Assembly (NCBI RefSeq): GCF_030272615.1
Contig: NC_081413.1
Location: 721,078,367 to 721,142,366, forward strand
Direction of reading: 5' to 3'
From: Cryptomeria japonica
Lineage: Eukaryota > Streptophyta > Pinopsida > Cupressales > Cupressaceae
DNA length: 64,000 nt
A program made the translations under genes and the position numbers. Each line of letters begins with the position of its first letter. The stretch's first letter is position 1. The notes below the pieces were generated by a model. The model saw only the letters and a list, made by a program, of their open reading frames with translations. It searched no databases and was not told where the DNA came from. This document shows, piece after piece, positions 48,635 through 60,336 of the stretch.

Positions 48635-49434
48635 TGTTTATTTTCTCTAAATGATAATATGACTTCTATACACCTCTTAATGAAAGGACACAAATAAACC
48701 AACAGTTGGATGAGCTAATCAAAATCCATTCTTTGCATTAGAGGGCAGCTCCTCATATGATTTGCAATGAATTCTACATAGAACATCTTGAAATGAAGAC
48801 ACTTTTAACCAGAAAGCATAGAAAGGCTTTAGCATTCATCTATCAACACAAAGGAATACCATAATATAAAACAAAGAGAAAATTTTGAAGATTAAATAAG
48901 AGCTCACAGAATCTATTTCTGAGTATAAGCTCATTCCATAAATTTAGTGCAAATCAAGTTCAATGCAGGATTGATTCTGATCCATACTCTCTCATGCCTC
49001 ATAGGGCAAGGGGGATCAGCGCAACTCAATCCACAATGAATCCTCTAACAAATATATATAACTATGAATTCAAGAAAACATAGAATTGACTGATAAGAAT
49101 AATGATATCATGCACACAATAGAATTTTCAAAGAAAGATTGCCAATCTTTCAACCCACAGATTCAAAGACTGCACACCATAATCATTTTCATTCATAAAT
49201 CAGTCAATCCCATTCTAAGGAATTCAAAACATAAATAGATATTACTTGATTCCCCAAAAATCATAGTTTTTCGGACCCTTCTAGAGTCTTCAAAACATTC
49301 TTATATAGCCACAACCTAGCCATCAATTATAATGGAAAACACGTAAAGCCAACAATTTCCGCCCCGCAAAGTCAGTGAAACTAGTATAAAAAGAGAATTG
49401 TTTATGCAACTAACAAGTGAAAAAGGATTTATCA
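48635..49434. other. 3' trailer of the 4.84-kb element (minus sense), no gene
   Basis: About 800 bp of AT-rich sequence without long frames. CTTTTTATACTAG near 49384 (minus strand) is a TATA-like word. No match to the opposite end of the element was seen. Confidence 0.5.
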
Positions 49435-52400
49435 TCAATGAAAAATATCACTATGCACTTTTGATAACTGCTTCTTTCTTCCAATTCGCATGAGCAGTGG
49501 TGAAGTGCTGAATGATTGTATTATGAGGTAATCCCACGTGTGCCATATGTTCTTTCTAGACCTCGTTTTCCCTGTGAACTTGTGCGACTTTGTCGGAGTG
49601 ACTATCCAGATGTCCGATGCATAAAACAAGAGTGATTCAATCTTAGCAATCACGCTTAAGTCATCTGAAACCAAACCCTTAGCCTCTTTCACATAATTAA
49701 TTTTTCTCATAAATGATCATGTTATAACCTCGATCATTTCAAGGGTTCTTCCATCATCTTTCAGGCATTTAATCCCAATGCACACAAGCTCATTTCTCAT
49801 GGAAGTAACTAATTCTGCAAGTTGATTTATCAATTTTGTGAAGTCCTTATAAGCCCATTTTATCAGAGAATTTCTCCATTCAATGTTCCTTTGGCACACA
49901 TACAAAATGTTTTCATCTAGGCCTACCACAAGTCTTTCCGCAAGAAACTTCATTTCCCCATAATTTTGCACTTCTCTCATCTACGCAGCTTTTGACACCC
50001 ATTTAGCTTCCTCTTTCTTCCAATTGATGATTTCAACTTCCAGCTCCTTCATTACTTGCATCACCCCATCATATACCTTGCTTAGATTAACAAAGTGCTC
50101 TGCACCAAAATTCTGAATCTTTTCTAGCCACTCCATCACAGTTTCTGTGATCAACCTGCATTTTTGCATTTTCTCCAAAGTCTTTTGATTTGTAGGGGAC
50201 TTAGGATCAAAGGACATTGGAAGCTGTGACACAGGTTGAGGGTTTGAAGCATTGATTGCCTCAATGTATTCTGTCATCCTTCATAACATCTCTTTCATCT
50301 GATGCTTATCTTTTTCATCTTTCTAGGTCTTGGTTATGATCTTCTTTGTTGAAGCCTCAAGATGGAGAACATGTATGGCTTGAGAAGTAGCTCCAATATT
50401 TATCTTTTCAACAGTGAAGTTCTGAGCTGTAGAGTTCTCTATCTTTTCATCTATTAATGGGCGTGCAATCTCTACAATCCCATTCCCACTATCTGCATCA
50501 AAGTCAATTTTTGACATAGTCTTGGACTTCTTCACTTTTGGAGTCTTTCCCAAGCACTTACTCACCATGTCTTCTACTGGAATCGAGGCTGGAACAATTT
50601 TTCTGTTCTTTCTACTTAACATATTTTCTAACCATACTGGTCCTGAAGGAACTTGAGGTTTATCTGAATCAGTTTCAGTCTCCTTCCCATCCCTTACTAC
50701 CATAGTAGTAACTTCATTTAAGGCTTCCTATTCTTGTCGATCATTACCCTCATTAGCCAACTCTTATTGTCCTTTGATTGGATCGATTGAGGGAGTATCC
50801 ATCTCAAGATCAACCACTATAGTATCAATAGGCAAGGATTGTCTTTTGACCTTTGTTATGGAGTGAGTGACTCTAACAAAAGTTGTCTCCTCTTTGATTT
50901 ACATTGTCTTTGCTCTATGTCCTCCTTTTCCTTTTTTCAGTGAACCCGCAACACAAGATGGGACAGGAGAATTAGATACCAAGACCTCAGTGGATGAGGT
51001 TGAACCCTTCCTTGAGCTTTTGCTCAGTTTCTGCTTTCTAAGCCACTTCTCTATTCTTCGAATGACCAAGATTGTCCTGGTTTGAATCTCTTCTTCCTCA
51101 TATTTTTCCCAGTCAATCTTTGGTATTACTCCTTGCTGCCTATAATTAACAAATTGGAGATCAATCAAATCATTTTCATCATCTACAATATTTGCAGTGT
51201 TTATTTTCAGGTCATAATCCCTAATTTGTTGCATTGTGAGTCTCAGGTGAGCTCTTTTACAGACTTCATACTCATCCACACAATCTGACCAAAGGCCTTC
51301 TAGATCAGGTACGTGTCGAAAATTCTCCCTAAATGTAAAGTGTGTCACTGCAAATCCTTTAGTATCAAATTAAGTATGGGGAAATTACAACTAATATTTA
51401 AATCTTTTGAACTCTAACTCCAAATTCAAAGCATCTGAGACACTGTTACAAATGTAATGTGTTAGTTCAATGGGAAAAGAAACCCCTGTTTGGTGTTCCT
51501 CCCCATATTTCTTATCTATATGAGCGAGTTGCCTACAAACTTCAATTAACACTTGCCTGTCAAAGACATATCTTGGCAATTTGTAAGGTTCTCCTTCAAA
51601 ACCCCCAACCCTCAAATAAGTGAAACCTCAAGAACTGAATATAAAAGCTACCATATATATTTATAAACTGCATAGCTTCCTTAGTTAATCTCTTATGAAT
51701 ATCACCTTTCAACTCAAATACCAACTTGCCAAGGAAAATATTATGAACTTTGTAATAATTGTCAGTAACCCTATATTGCTGCAAATGTGGGTGATATTCA
51801 TATATTATCATATCATTCTGTCAGGTTTCATGATACAAACCTATCCATTGACGGGTGCAGGCTAAATAGTATATAAGGTAGGAAGACTATGGAAATTTTT
51901 GTTCCCAAAGCAACTTAATCCCTCATGCATTCTTTCTACAATTAACTCTGCCCAATCTATGTATCTCCTTTCGCCAAAGATGACCTGGATAAATATTTAC
52001 ATCCAATGTTCCCAGTAAACGGCTATCTGATTTCCCCGCATTCTATGTAATGAAATGATTATGTCCCTTACTTCTTGAATCAGATGCTCTCAGGTTAATG
52101 GGCTTGGCAATCTTGAACCCCCCTTTTGAAATTTCAATAACCAATTTCTCGCAATGGCACTCCTATAACATGACTTCTTCTCAGAGAAAAGTCCTTGCGA
52201 CTTGCATACCGTCCAGTCCTCATATTGCTCCTTCTCTGGTATTTTCATTACGGTGAAAACAACCTCTCAAATAATTGCAAGCAACACTTTACCATCTATG
52301 TTTCTTATACACCTCTCTACAAGATCATATCTCCTCATACATTCCAAAACTAGTTCTGGACATGACACAGCTGGAGGAAATGTTGCAACTTCAACCAACC

Positions 52401-52560
52401 CACTATCTAAAATTTTCTGCATCAAAGGGGAACTAGCATAATTTTGCACTCTTTCATGGAATTCCTCTAAATCTATTGAGGGTAGAAAAGTATCTCCTAT
52501 GTCAGGCAGGGAACTAACTAGCCAAGACTTCTGGTCTATTTGAGGTATTTTCGGTCTCAT
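49435..52560 (-). pseudogene. Unknown protein gene of about 1,040 codons, single frame
   Basis: From ATG 52560 (MRPKIPQIDQKSWLVSSLPD) to the stop at 49435, seven of eight open segments lie in one frame (52560, 51615, 51348, 50703, 50277, 49980 and 49710 are all multiples of three). The exception, 51811-51596, is a local +1/-1 excursion. This points to one intronless frame now carrying about 15-20 stops. Readable parts: QYEDWTVCKSQGLFSE, YIDWAELIVERMHEGL, YIQFLRF, GGFEGEPYKLPRYVFDRQVL, a basic stretch RRIEKWLRKQKLSKSSRKG, and an acidic/coiled-looking C-terminal half (VYDGVMQVMKELEVEIINWK). No RT, integrase, protease or transposase motif is seen. Extra antisense ORFs are known in some plant gypsy elements (Grande, Retand), but here the gene sits in a separate insertion with its own TSD. 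Confidence 0.7.
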
Positions 52561-53068
52561 TTTTTATTTACAATAAGAAAATACACAGCAGGAAGAATTG
52601 ACTGAGCCGATAGAAGTATCAAATAACACTTTCAATTTATGAAAACCAATGAGAAAAGAAGAAGAACTTGCGCTCACCTTTCATGCAGAAATGAGAATTC
52701 ACAGAGCCGAGAATGAGAAATGCCGCCTGCGCTAATCTTCTACTTACTAAATTGGGCAAATAATGAAGGCAAGTAACTTATTTTAAATAAAACAGATCTT
52801 AGGGAGTGGCCAAAAATATCGGCCACACTATTCATCATGATTTGAAAACTTCATACTCATCTGTGCCAAATCGTACTGAAAAGATTAATTTCTAATAGTT
52901 TATCAATAGCAAGTCTTTTCTCCTCCATATCCTTTACTTGAAATGATTGCGATTATTCTCAAGTATTGATTTTCATCACAATTCATTCTCTCGAGGTTCA
53001 TCTTTTAAATCCAGAATATTCCCTATATGCCGACACTTGTTCCCTTTATCTCCAAAGTTATCAATCCT

Positions 53069-53372
53069 TGAACTTTGAACCTTGAACCAATCCAAAAAGA
53101 GGTTCAAAGGTTCAAGTTCAAAAGAACATTAGTGCAAAACACACGAACATGCCAAAGCTTACTCACTATAAAATATGACTTATACAAGACTTGCTTTAAC
53201 ATGTTGAACCTTGAACCTTGAACCACTCTAAAGGTTCACGGTTCAAGTTCAATGAACTATGACCACCAAGAACTTTTAACGCCTTACTTAAAACAAAGCC
53301 TCTATACTACATACTGCACTTGACCTTGAACCTTGAACTCTAAAATGGTTCAAGCGAGAGGTTCAGTTCAAG
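53069..53372. repeat. Three GAACCTTGAACC dyads
   Basis: Imperfect hairpins of about 50-55 bp at 53069-53122, 53204-53253 and 53319-53372. Each has TTGAACCTTGAAC on the left and (A)GGTTCAAGTTCAA-type sequence on the right. They lie upstream of the minus-strand gene start (52560) and near the element's end, where promoter or terminal recognition elements would sit. Confidence 0.7.
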
Positions 53373-53438
53373 AAAAATGTAGAGGAAAAATTTAAAGGAC
53401 GCGAAATAGACATAATGCAAGTGCAGACTAACACCCCA

Positions 53439-53750
53439 GAAGTGGGACTGTCACCTATATTTAATGTTTCTAATATACATGCATATAAGGGTGCTATTGA
53501 TGATGTTTGTGCTGCAGGTCAATTTGATTCCTCTATTGCAAACATGATAGAAGGACTTCCCCACAACCCAAACCTGAAATTGAATGTATTTTGGATCAAA
53601 GGATCAACAAGCAAACCAGGAGGAAGACTTACTTAGAGTACCTAGTCAAATGGAAGAATCAACCTTTAGAGGATGCTACATGGATGACTTCTGAGGCCAT
53701 TGAGAAGACCGAAACTTGCTTTACAGACATCCCAACTCAAGGGACTTGAG
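53439..53750 (+). pseudogene. Chromovirus integrase tail and chromodomain
   Basis: Resumes the pol frame: EVGLSPIFNVSNIHAYKGAI, then after a frame change LEYLVKWKNQPLEDATWM and a TAG-free stretch to TQGT. YLVKWKxxxxEDATW is the chromodomain core, which in chromoviruses directs integration by reading chromatin. PPT-like GGGCCTGGGTGTA (53760-53772) precedes the 3' LTR. Confidence 0.8.
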
Positions 53751-53771
53751 TTTCTTTTGGGCCTGGGTGTA

Positions 53772-56500
53772 TGGTGCAGAGCACATTTCATTTCACAACT
53801 AATTTTTAAGCACATGGTGTTGTCTATAGGTTCATTTATGTTGTAATTATGGGTTGGATCAATGATCAACCTTAATGTAACTGAATGCCTATTTTGTATG
53901 GTCAATAATCTCTTAGGTGAGCATATAAACCTAGAGGTCCATTAGGCCATGAAGGCTTGGAATTTGGATTTTGTCAAAGTTATATGTCTAAGATGTTGTC
54001 TTAGGTGTTGGAGTAAATAATAACCTTGGATGTGTTTCCATAAGGTCTAGGTAGTTAATAATCGGTGTTGTTCTAAATTGCAAAATGTTGCATTTGTTGT
54101 CAAGCAACTTTTCAAAGTTGTTGGTAGGATGACAACTACTTCTCCAACGGTCCTAACTATTCAAAAGTTGGTTATGGACATTGGAAGAGGTTTATATATA
54201 TGTGGACAACCGTAGGAAAGTTTGTTGAAGGTTTTGTAAAGTTTGGTGGAGAAAGTAAATAGGACAAATTTGATTTCGCCATACAGATATTTTTCCATAT
54301 GATTTGTATAGAGTGTGAGAATTACTGATGAAGTTTTGACCTGGTTAGGAATAATTCTAAAACACCTTTCCAATGCATCTGGTCTAACCTCTTGAAGTAA
54401 AGTTTAGTAGAAATTACAAACATTTATTTCCTATAGGTTGAAACCCTATATTTTCAAGGGTTACAATGCAAATAAGACCCTAACTCGCAGTCTACTCATT
54501 GGGATCCAATGGCCATGGGTAGAATGCTAGTTAGGGACATTTATTTTGAGATTCCAAAGGGGTGAGGTTAGAGGAGTTGGTTGGTATAGTAATTGTAGTC
54601 ACTCAAAATTGGTCATCACTCTTACATTGCTAACCTAATTCTTAGCATGTCTTCTATGTCACATTTGATTTTCATCATATGTTGGCATTGTGTCTTTCCT
54701 CTGGTTTCAATTCATTTCAAATCCAACCCTCATCAATCTCATTCAATCACATTTGGTCCTAAATCATTATAATTGGCATTTTTTAAATCATTTGAATTGG
54801 TATCATCTTGACAATTAGACTTAATTCCCTCTTTGTTGATAATTAATCAGTCATTAATTATCAACCTCAATATCAATTAATATTATCAAGTCATTATCAA
54901 TCAATCTTATCAGTCTCTTATCAAAATCATTATCAATTTTGGGTCTTTTTCGATCCTTTGTCCCATTTTGTTGTCAAATTCAGTCAATTGTCATTAATTT
55001 TCATCAATTATTAGCCAATCAATAATCACTGTTGGGACTTAATTCATCATTAGGGTTGGTATCTTAATTTATTCAAATCATTTCCCCTAGGTTAATTAAT
55101 TAAATAATTAATTAATCCCCTTTCTTACTAACATGTCCCTTTTTGAATAAATAAATATATATTTATTTATTCACCATATTTTTGTCCATGTCACAATTAA
55201 TATTTTTTTTTAATATTAATTGGCTAATTTGATTTTATGAGTGAAATTAATAATTATTAATTATTAATTTTCACCTCACTCAAATGTCTTCACTTAAGTG
55301 ATTCACTTTCTAAAAAGTGAATCACTTGTCTCCTCTCTCAAAGGCAAAGTTTTCATTTTCGACCAAGTGTCGAAAATGGAATTGTCCTTCTAACTTGTCT
55401 TCCACTTGCCATCAAAATGGCAATTTCCCAAGAGATTCCCCTTTGCATGTGATGTCGACCGTTAGATTGAATCGATCTCATCCATCGAATTCTTGTCTCA
55501 TCTCTCTCCAAATTCTATAAATTGGATGAATTTCTTCAATCAAAAGGTCGAATCAATCACGCTTCTAGTATCCTTATGTTGTCATCTCGTCTTGTCAATC
55601 TTGCTTTCATATTATGCTTATGCACTTGTAGGTGAGATCCACAAAACAAAGCCATTTGAAGGAGAAAGAAGGACAATGGAGATTTCTGGAGGAGATATTC
55701 ACATTTGCGATGGTTTGCATTTAAATTGAATGTCTTGTTTTTCATATATCTCTATTGAATGTAATTAGGATTTATCATTGCAATTTAGTTTTTGTGATTG
55801 AGCTAGGCTAATGTTTATATTTGCTTGTGATGATTTCCTATTTCCTAGATACAGTAACACCAAGCCCTAGTCTAAACCGGTTGAGGGTTTAGATTAGATT
55901 ATATGAGTTTCTTTGAGTAGAGAATGAACAATGATGGGATGATGAGTTGAAGTGCTGAAACTGGGTATTTGAACATAGGAGAAACTTCCCGAAAATTTGG
56001 AACCTTCATGTGATCCCATTCTCTCTACCTCTTTTGTGAGACCGGTCTAACCTGATCAATTAGGCCTGCAACCAAGTAGTTGTTGAAGAGTGCAGGAATA
56101 GGGTGGAAATCCAATCCTTTCGAATATGATAGTGGTCCCAAAAGGGTATCTGAAACCTAAATTTGGATAAAGTGTTGTTTGGTGTTATTTGGAGAAGAGT
56201 ACCAAAAGACAGGGAAGTAGGGCTACTAACCAGTAGACCTGTGTCGGTAAGTATTTGAAACCTGTACTGGTAGACCTATACTGGTATGCTTGTCTAGTCC
56301 TAAAAAAACCAATACTTGTCTTGTGCTTCAAATAAGCATTGTGGAAGATCTTGAGAGGTCTTAGGAACTGGGTAGGAGTGTGTCAACCCGGTTAGTGGTG
56401 AGAAGTTGATTTCATAGTTGAGGTGTGAAACATAACTGAAAAAGAAGACCAAAGGTGTGTGGGTGGGTTTATCACCCTACTGATGTCGACCTCTGCATCA
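53772..56500 (+). repeat. 3' LTR of the chromovirus, split by a solo LTR
   Basis: Starts TGGTGCAGAGCAC and ends CTCTGCATCA. Matches 42808-44269 except for the 1260-bp insertion and a small extra segment near 56170-56205. Confidence 0.9.
54594..55853 (+). mobile_element. Solo LTR inside the chromovirus 3' LTR
   Basis: Starts TGTAGTCACTC, ends CCTAGATACA (TGTA...TACA). The flanks are GTAAT/GTAAC, a 5-bp duplication with one change, and the 5' LTR shows the uninterrupted site. A TATA-like CTATAAATTGG is at 55514. There is no coding content; the 60-80-codon frames inside are not gene-like. It arose by recombination between the two LTRs of a lost element. Confidence 0.88.
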
Positions 56501-56505
56501 GATTC

Positions 56506-58030
56506 AACTACTCCATTTCCTTGTGGGTAATAATTAGATAAAAAAAATTAGAACTACCTTGTACTCATATGACCATTGCATCAATTGTGCTAAAGTAAAA
56601 GTGGGGCCATTATCACATACTAGAGTGAATGACATACCAAACCTAGTGACAATATACTCATTGAGGAATTTGGCAATAATTTCCACAGTGGCATTTTTGT
56701 ATGCCATAGCTTTCGTCCATCAAGTGAAATAATCCGTTGTAGTTAGAATGAACTTGTGTCCTGAAGATGAGTTATGATTAATAACACCAATAAAATCTAA
56801 TGCCCATTGGGCAAATGGTCTTACCTCAAATACTGGTTGGAGATGCATGACAGAGTTACTCTCTCTAGATGCAACCATTTGGCATGTGTGACAATGACGA
56901 ACATGTTGATGAGTATCTTTAAAAATGTTGGGCTAGTAGTATCCAACCTTCAAAATCTAGTGTGTTGTTGAATCCACTGACCCATGGCTTGTACCATATT
57001 TCCCATGGAATTCCTCTATCATCTTATGGGATTCTTGGTGATCAAGACATCGAAGGTAAATGCCTTCGTAGTTCTTTCTATAAAGTGTCAAATGCTTGAT
57101 CATATAATTGGCACTTTTGAGCCTTAAAGATCATCTTTGTGTGGTCGTCAACCCCTCAGGACACTTGTTATTCAGTAAGATGAAAACCAAATCAGTGTAC
57201 CATGGGTCTTGAGTGAATGACTATAATGTATATTGTTGGCACTGGAATTGAGGGATATCGGTTGCCATAGCTTGAGATAGACCCTAGCCTCTAACTAACC
57301 TCATTGGATGCATTTCTAAATCAAATTCTTATAAAATGGCCATCCATTTCCCACATCATTCTCCCAACTCTGATTGAATAAGTAGTGACTTAACTGCTTG
57401 ATCAGGTACAATTGCATATATCTTTCTCCTCAAGATATAATGTCTAAATTTTTTAACTGATCTTACCAAAGGAAAAGCTCGTTTCTCTAGAGAGGAATAT
57501 CGCACCTCAATATTCTTAAAAGGGGAGCTCATGAATGCAGTTGGTTTCTCATCCCATGCTTGCCTTTGTGTCTGAACAATGACACTTGAATGCAATGGGG
57601 CAAAATAATATATAAAAAGGAAGAGTATAGTCAGGACTAGTCAGTATAGGAGCTTCAACAATGAACTTCTTGATCTGGGCAAAAGCCTCTCTTGCTTCAG
57701 CAGTCCATTCAATCTTAGAATACTTTTTCATCATTTTGTTCAATGGTTTGACTATCTCTGCAAACCCAATGATAAATTTCCTGACAAAATTGATCTTCCC
57801 AAAGAAAGAGCTCATCTCCTTTTTACTCCCAGTTATCTGCAATTTTAGCAGTGCTTCCACTCAATCTGGGTTGATGGATATTCCTCTTTTAGAAATTACA
57901 TGACCAAGGATCTTTCCTTCAACAACCCCAAACACACACTTTTTGGGATTAAGAGATATCCCATATCTTTGGCATATTTCTAGAGCTTTGTTGAGGTGGT
58001 CTGGGTGATCTCTCTTGACTTTGGAGAATA
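56506..58030 (-). pseudogene. Minus-strand gypsy RT, RNase H and integrase core
   Basis: From right to left: RT end (DHPDHLNKALEICQRYGISL, then PKKCVFGVVEGKILGHVISK), the RT-RNase H connection (FFGKINFVRKFIIGFAEIVK; EAREAFAQIKKF), RNase H remains (VRYSSLEKRAFPLVRSVKKF), and integrase (GHKFILTTTDYFT, a stop, WTKAMAYKNATVEIIAKFL, then VCDNGPTFT), reaching an NGVVES-like motif at 56506 in a shifted frame. There the chromovirus interrupts it, and it continues at 42802. Its upstream part is cut by the copia LTR at 58031. Several stops. Confidence 0.85.
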
Positions 58031-59402
58031 TGTTGGCATTTGCATGAAGATTGAATTAATGATATGTTATGTTGTCATTAATGCCAATTGAACTGGTAAT
58101 GATATTATTGATATTGTTGTAATATTGTTACTATAACCGGTAGGAATAATTTGTGAGGAGAACCAGTAACCAGTGTAACGGTATAAACCTTATCTATTGA
58201 TGTAACTGGTAAACCCTACCTGTTGTTTTTGATAAACCCTAACCAATCAAGTTTATTGGTTATATTGGTTTATGATCTGATGATGAGAGATAATGATTAT
58301 GACACGTATGATTATTGTATGAAGACAATTTGAAAAGATTTTGACACGTTGATGTAATGGTTTTTGTCTAGGGAATGAGCAAGTTGATTGCATATAATGC
58401 AAAGCGCGTGATGAGTTACTGAGATCGATGAAGTGGTGATCAAGGAGCGATCAAGGTTTTCTTGATTGATGTGCAGAGATTGCTATGTAATCCAATGGTC
58501 ATACTTGTACTGAATTTGTTTGTAATCTCGATGAGAATTAGGTTTTTGTTGTGTTACCGACCTAATTGATTTGTATTTAAGGTTGATGAAGTTGTTTTTT
58601 TTAGGTGTTGGCAAGAGTTGGAAAAGAGATAGACATAGTTCAGTTGAGTGTGTGGCTACCTAACCAGATGATATATCTATAGTTTGAGTAAAGGCAGATA
58701 GGAGCATGAAATAGATCTAAACAAGAAAGTGTAGTGCTATTCAAACAAATCAGCAAACTCCTGTTGTTTTCTAACAATTACAGTAGAATTGAAATCCCCT
58801 AAGTAAGCTCTAACAAGCTTGGTGCTATTCAAATCCTCTAACAAGGTGGTCCATTAGATTGGATTTTCAAATCCTCTACCGAGGTTACTCCTTATAGGGT
58901 ATTGCTTCTAACAAGACATTTGTAGTCAATCCCTTAACTAGGTAATTCCTAATAGGATCAGTTCTTAACAAGACTTTTTGTAAATCTTTAATAGGCTAGG
59001 CTCCTAACAAGGTGAACTTCAGAAGATTTCAGATATTATCTTGTGAGTCTCATCTCACCATGGTTTTTACCTATTTGGGTTTCCATGTCAAAAATATTTG
59101 TGTCAAGTGGTGAATTTTTTTGTGGTTATGTTTTCAAGGTTGATCTACTTAACTACTTAACTACTTTGATAAGTCATGATAACCGGAAGCATTGAGGAAT
59201 GAAGAAGTTGTTTACTGTTAAATTGTTGTAATAGACAACCGGTTTATCTTATGAGTTTTTATCTTGATAGAGATAATTTCATTGTTAGTTGTAAGTTTAC
59301 TTTGAGAGATTGATTGGTGAAGTTATCATTAGTTTTTCTATCTACTGATTCACCCTCCCTCTCAGTAGTTGACCAGATACTTATTCTTTCATCATACCAT
59401 CA
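58031..59402 (+). repeat. 5' LTR of the copia element
   Basis: Starts TGTTGGCATTTGC and ends ATACCATCA. The same first bases recur at 63909. Near its 3' end is ATTCACCCTCCCTCTCAGT, shared in reverse with the possible solo LTR at 39705-40945. Confidence 0.88.
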
Positions 59403-59404
59403 AT

Positions 59405-59420
59405 TGGTATTGGAGTGTAT
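59405..59420 (+). other. Copia primer-binding site
   Basis: TGGTATTGGAGTG, close to TGGTATCAGAGC (initiator-Met tRNA), starts two bases after the LTR. Confidence 0.75.
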
Positions 59421-59463
59421 CATGTCCTCTAAATTCTAATCCTAACAACTTGAGGTAAAGATC

Positions 59464-60336
59464 TTGCATATCATGATGAAGAAGGAAGGTTCAAAGTTTA
59501 ATAGAGAGAACTATAGGATATGGAGTGACAGAATGAAAATTTATATCAAGAGTTTGAGTAGTCAGTATTGGGAACATGTCGATACTAAATATGTTGTACC
59601 TACTGGGATATTGACTGATGATCAGAAGAAAGAGAAACAAGAAAATCATCAAGCATTAGAAGCTATTATAAATTCTTTGTCTGATGCAGAATATGTAGAT
59701 GTTCATGGTCTTGAGACTGCATATGAGGTATGGAAAAAACTTGATGAGATTTATAGCGGTGATGAAAATGTTAAGATTGCTAAAGAGGAGAGTCTAAGAG
59801 GAAAGTTTGATGACATGCGGATGGCTGAAGGTGAGAATATTCAGCAGAATGGACAAAGGATAAAGGAGATAGTCAGTGAAATTAAGAGTGCAAGAGGTAA
59901 AGTGGAAGATTCCACGGTGATCAGTAAGGTACTGAGATCCCTGCTACCAGTCTATGTTATTTGAGTTACAACTATTTAGGAGTTGAAGTCCATTGACAAA
60001 ACTAAGGTAACTCTTGACTCCATCATTAGCAATCTTACTTCTTTTGAATTAAATGGTTATGATGGTAGTGTACAAAAATTTGAGTCTGCATTTAAAGCTT
60101 CTATTTATAACCCATCTGTAAGAAAAAGTAGAGATGTCAATCATAGTTATGAATCCAGATCCAGCAGAGAAGCTGATGATGAAGACAGTTTAGTTGAGCT
60201 TGAAGAATTGTTGGCCAAGTGGTTGCCTAGAGGTACAAGTAAATATAGAGGTAAATTACCTTTGAAATGTTTTGCATGCAACATGATAGGACACATTGCT
60301 GCTAACTTCCCTAATGGTGATAATGAGCACAAATGA
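59464..60336 (+). pseudogene. Copia Gag with zinc knuckle
   Basis: The UBN2-type Gag core reads FNRENYRIWSDRMKIYIKSL, YEVWKKLDEIYSGDENV and ESLRGKFDDMRMAEGENI. A TGA at 59962 and TAG at 59977 break it, and it continues to a knuckle, CFACNMIGHIAANF, where the last Cys is Phe (TTC for TGC). Confidence 0.88.

Larger units (their letters stand above)
48597..53433 (-). mobile_element. 4.84-kb gene-bearing element inserted in chromovirus pol
   Basis: Ends are TGTTGGTT...GACTAACA (TG...CA), flanked by a perfect 5-bp duplication, CCCCA. Both are signatures of LTR-type integrase. Yet I find no pair of LTRs: the outer 830-870 bp at each end do not look alike. The only gene-like content is one long minus-strand frame (52560-49435). 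It may be an unusually long solo LTR that carries a gene, a non-autonomous element mobilised by another family's integrase, or something else. It splits the linker between integrase and chromodomain. Confidence 0.8.
42808..56500 (+). mobile_element. Complete Ty3/gypsy chromovirus, nested and degenerate
   Basis: It has LTRs 42808-44269 and 53772-56500, primer-binding site, gag, protease, RT, RNase H, integrase and chromodomain. The terminal pair is TGGTGCAGAG...CTCTGCATCA, with TSD GATTC at 42803-42807 and 56501-56505. It interrupts a minus-strand gypsy integrase whose reading resumes exactly across the duplication. It was itself later hit by a 4.84-kb element (48597-53433) and by a solo LTR (54594-55853). 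Removing those, the 3' LTR is about 1464 bp against 1462 bp for the 5' LTR. Stops and lost residues make it inactive. Confidence 0.93.

Noticed and set aside
49435-52560. Minus-strand gene considered as part of the chromovirus itself (antisense ORF as in Grande or Retand)
   Set aside because: It lies inside pol, between integrase and chromodomain, within a CCCCA-flanked insertion, not between pol and the 3' LTR.
48597-53433. The 4.84-kb block considered as a Helitron or LINE
   Set aside because: A perfect 5-bp duplication and TG...CA ends do not fit Helitrons (no TSD, A/T insertion) and there is no poly-A tail or RT as in LINEs.
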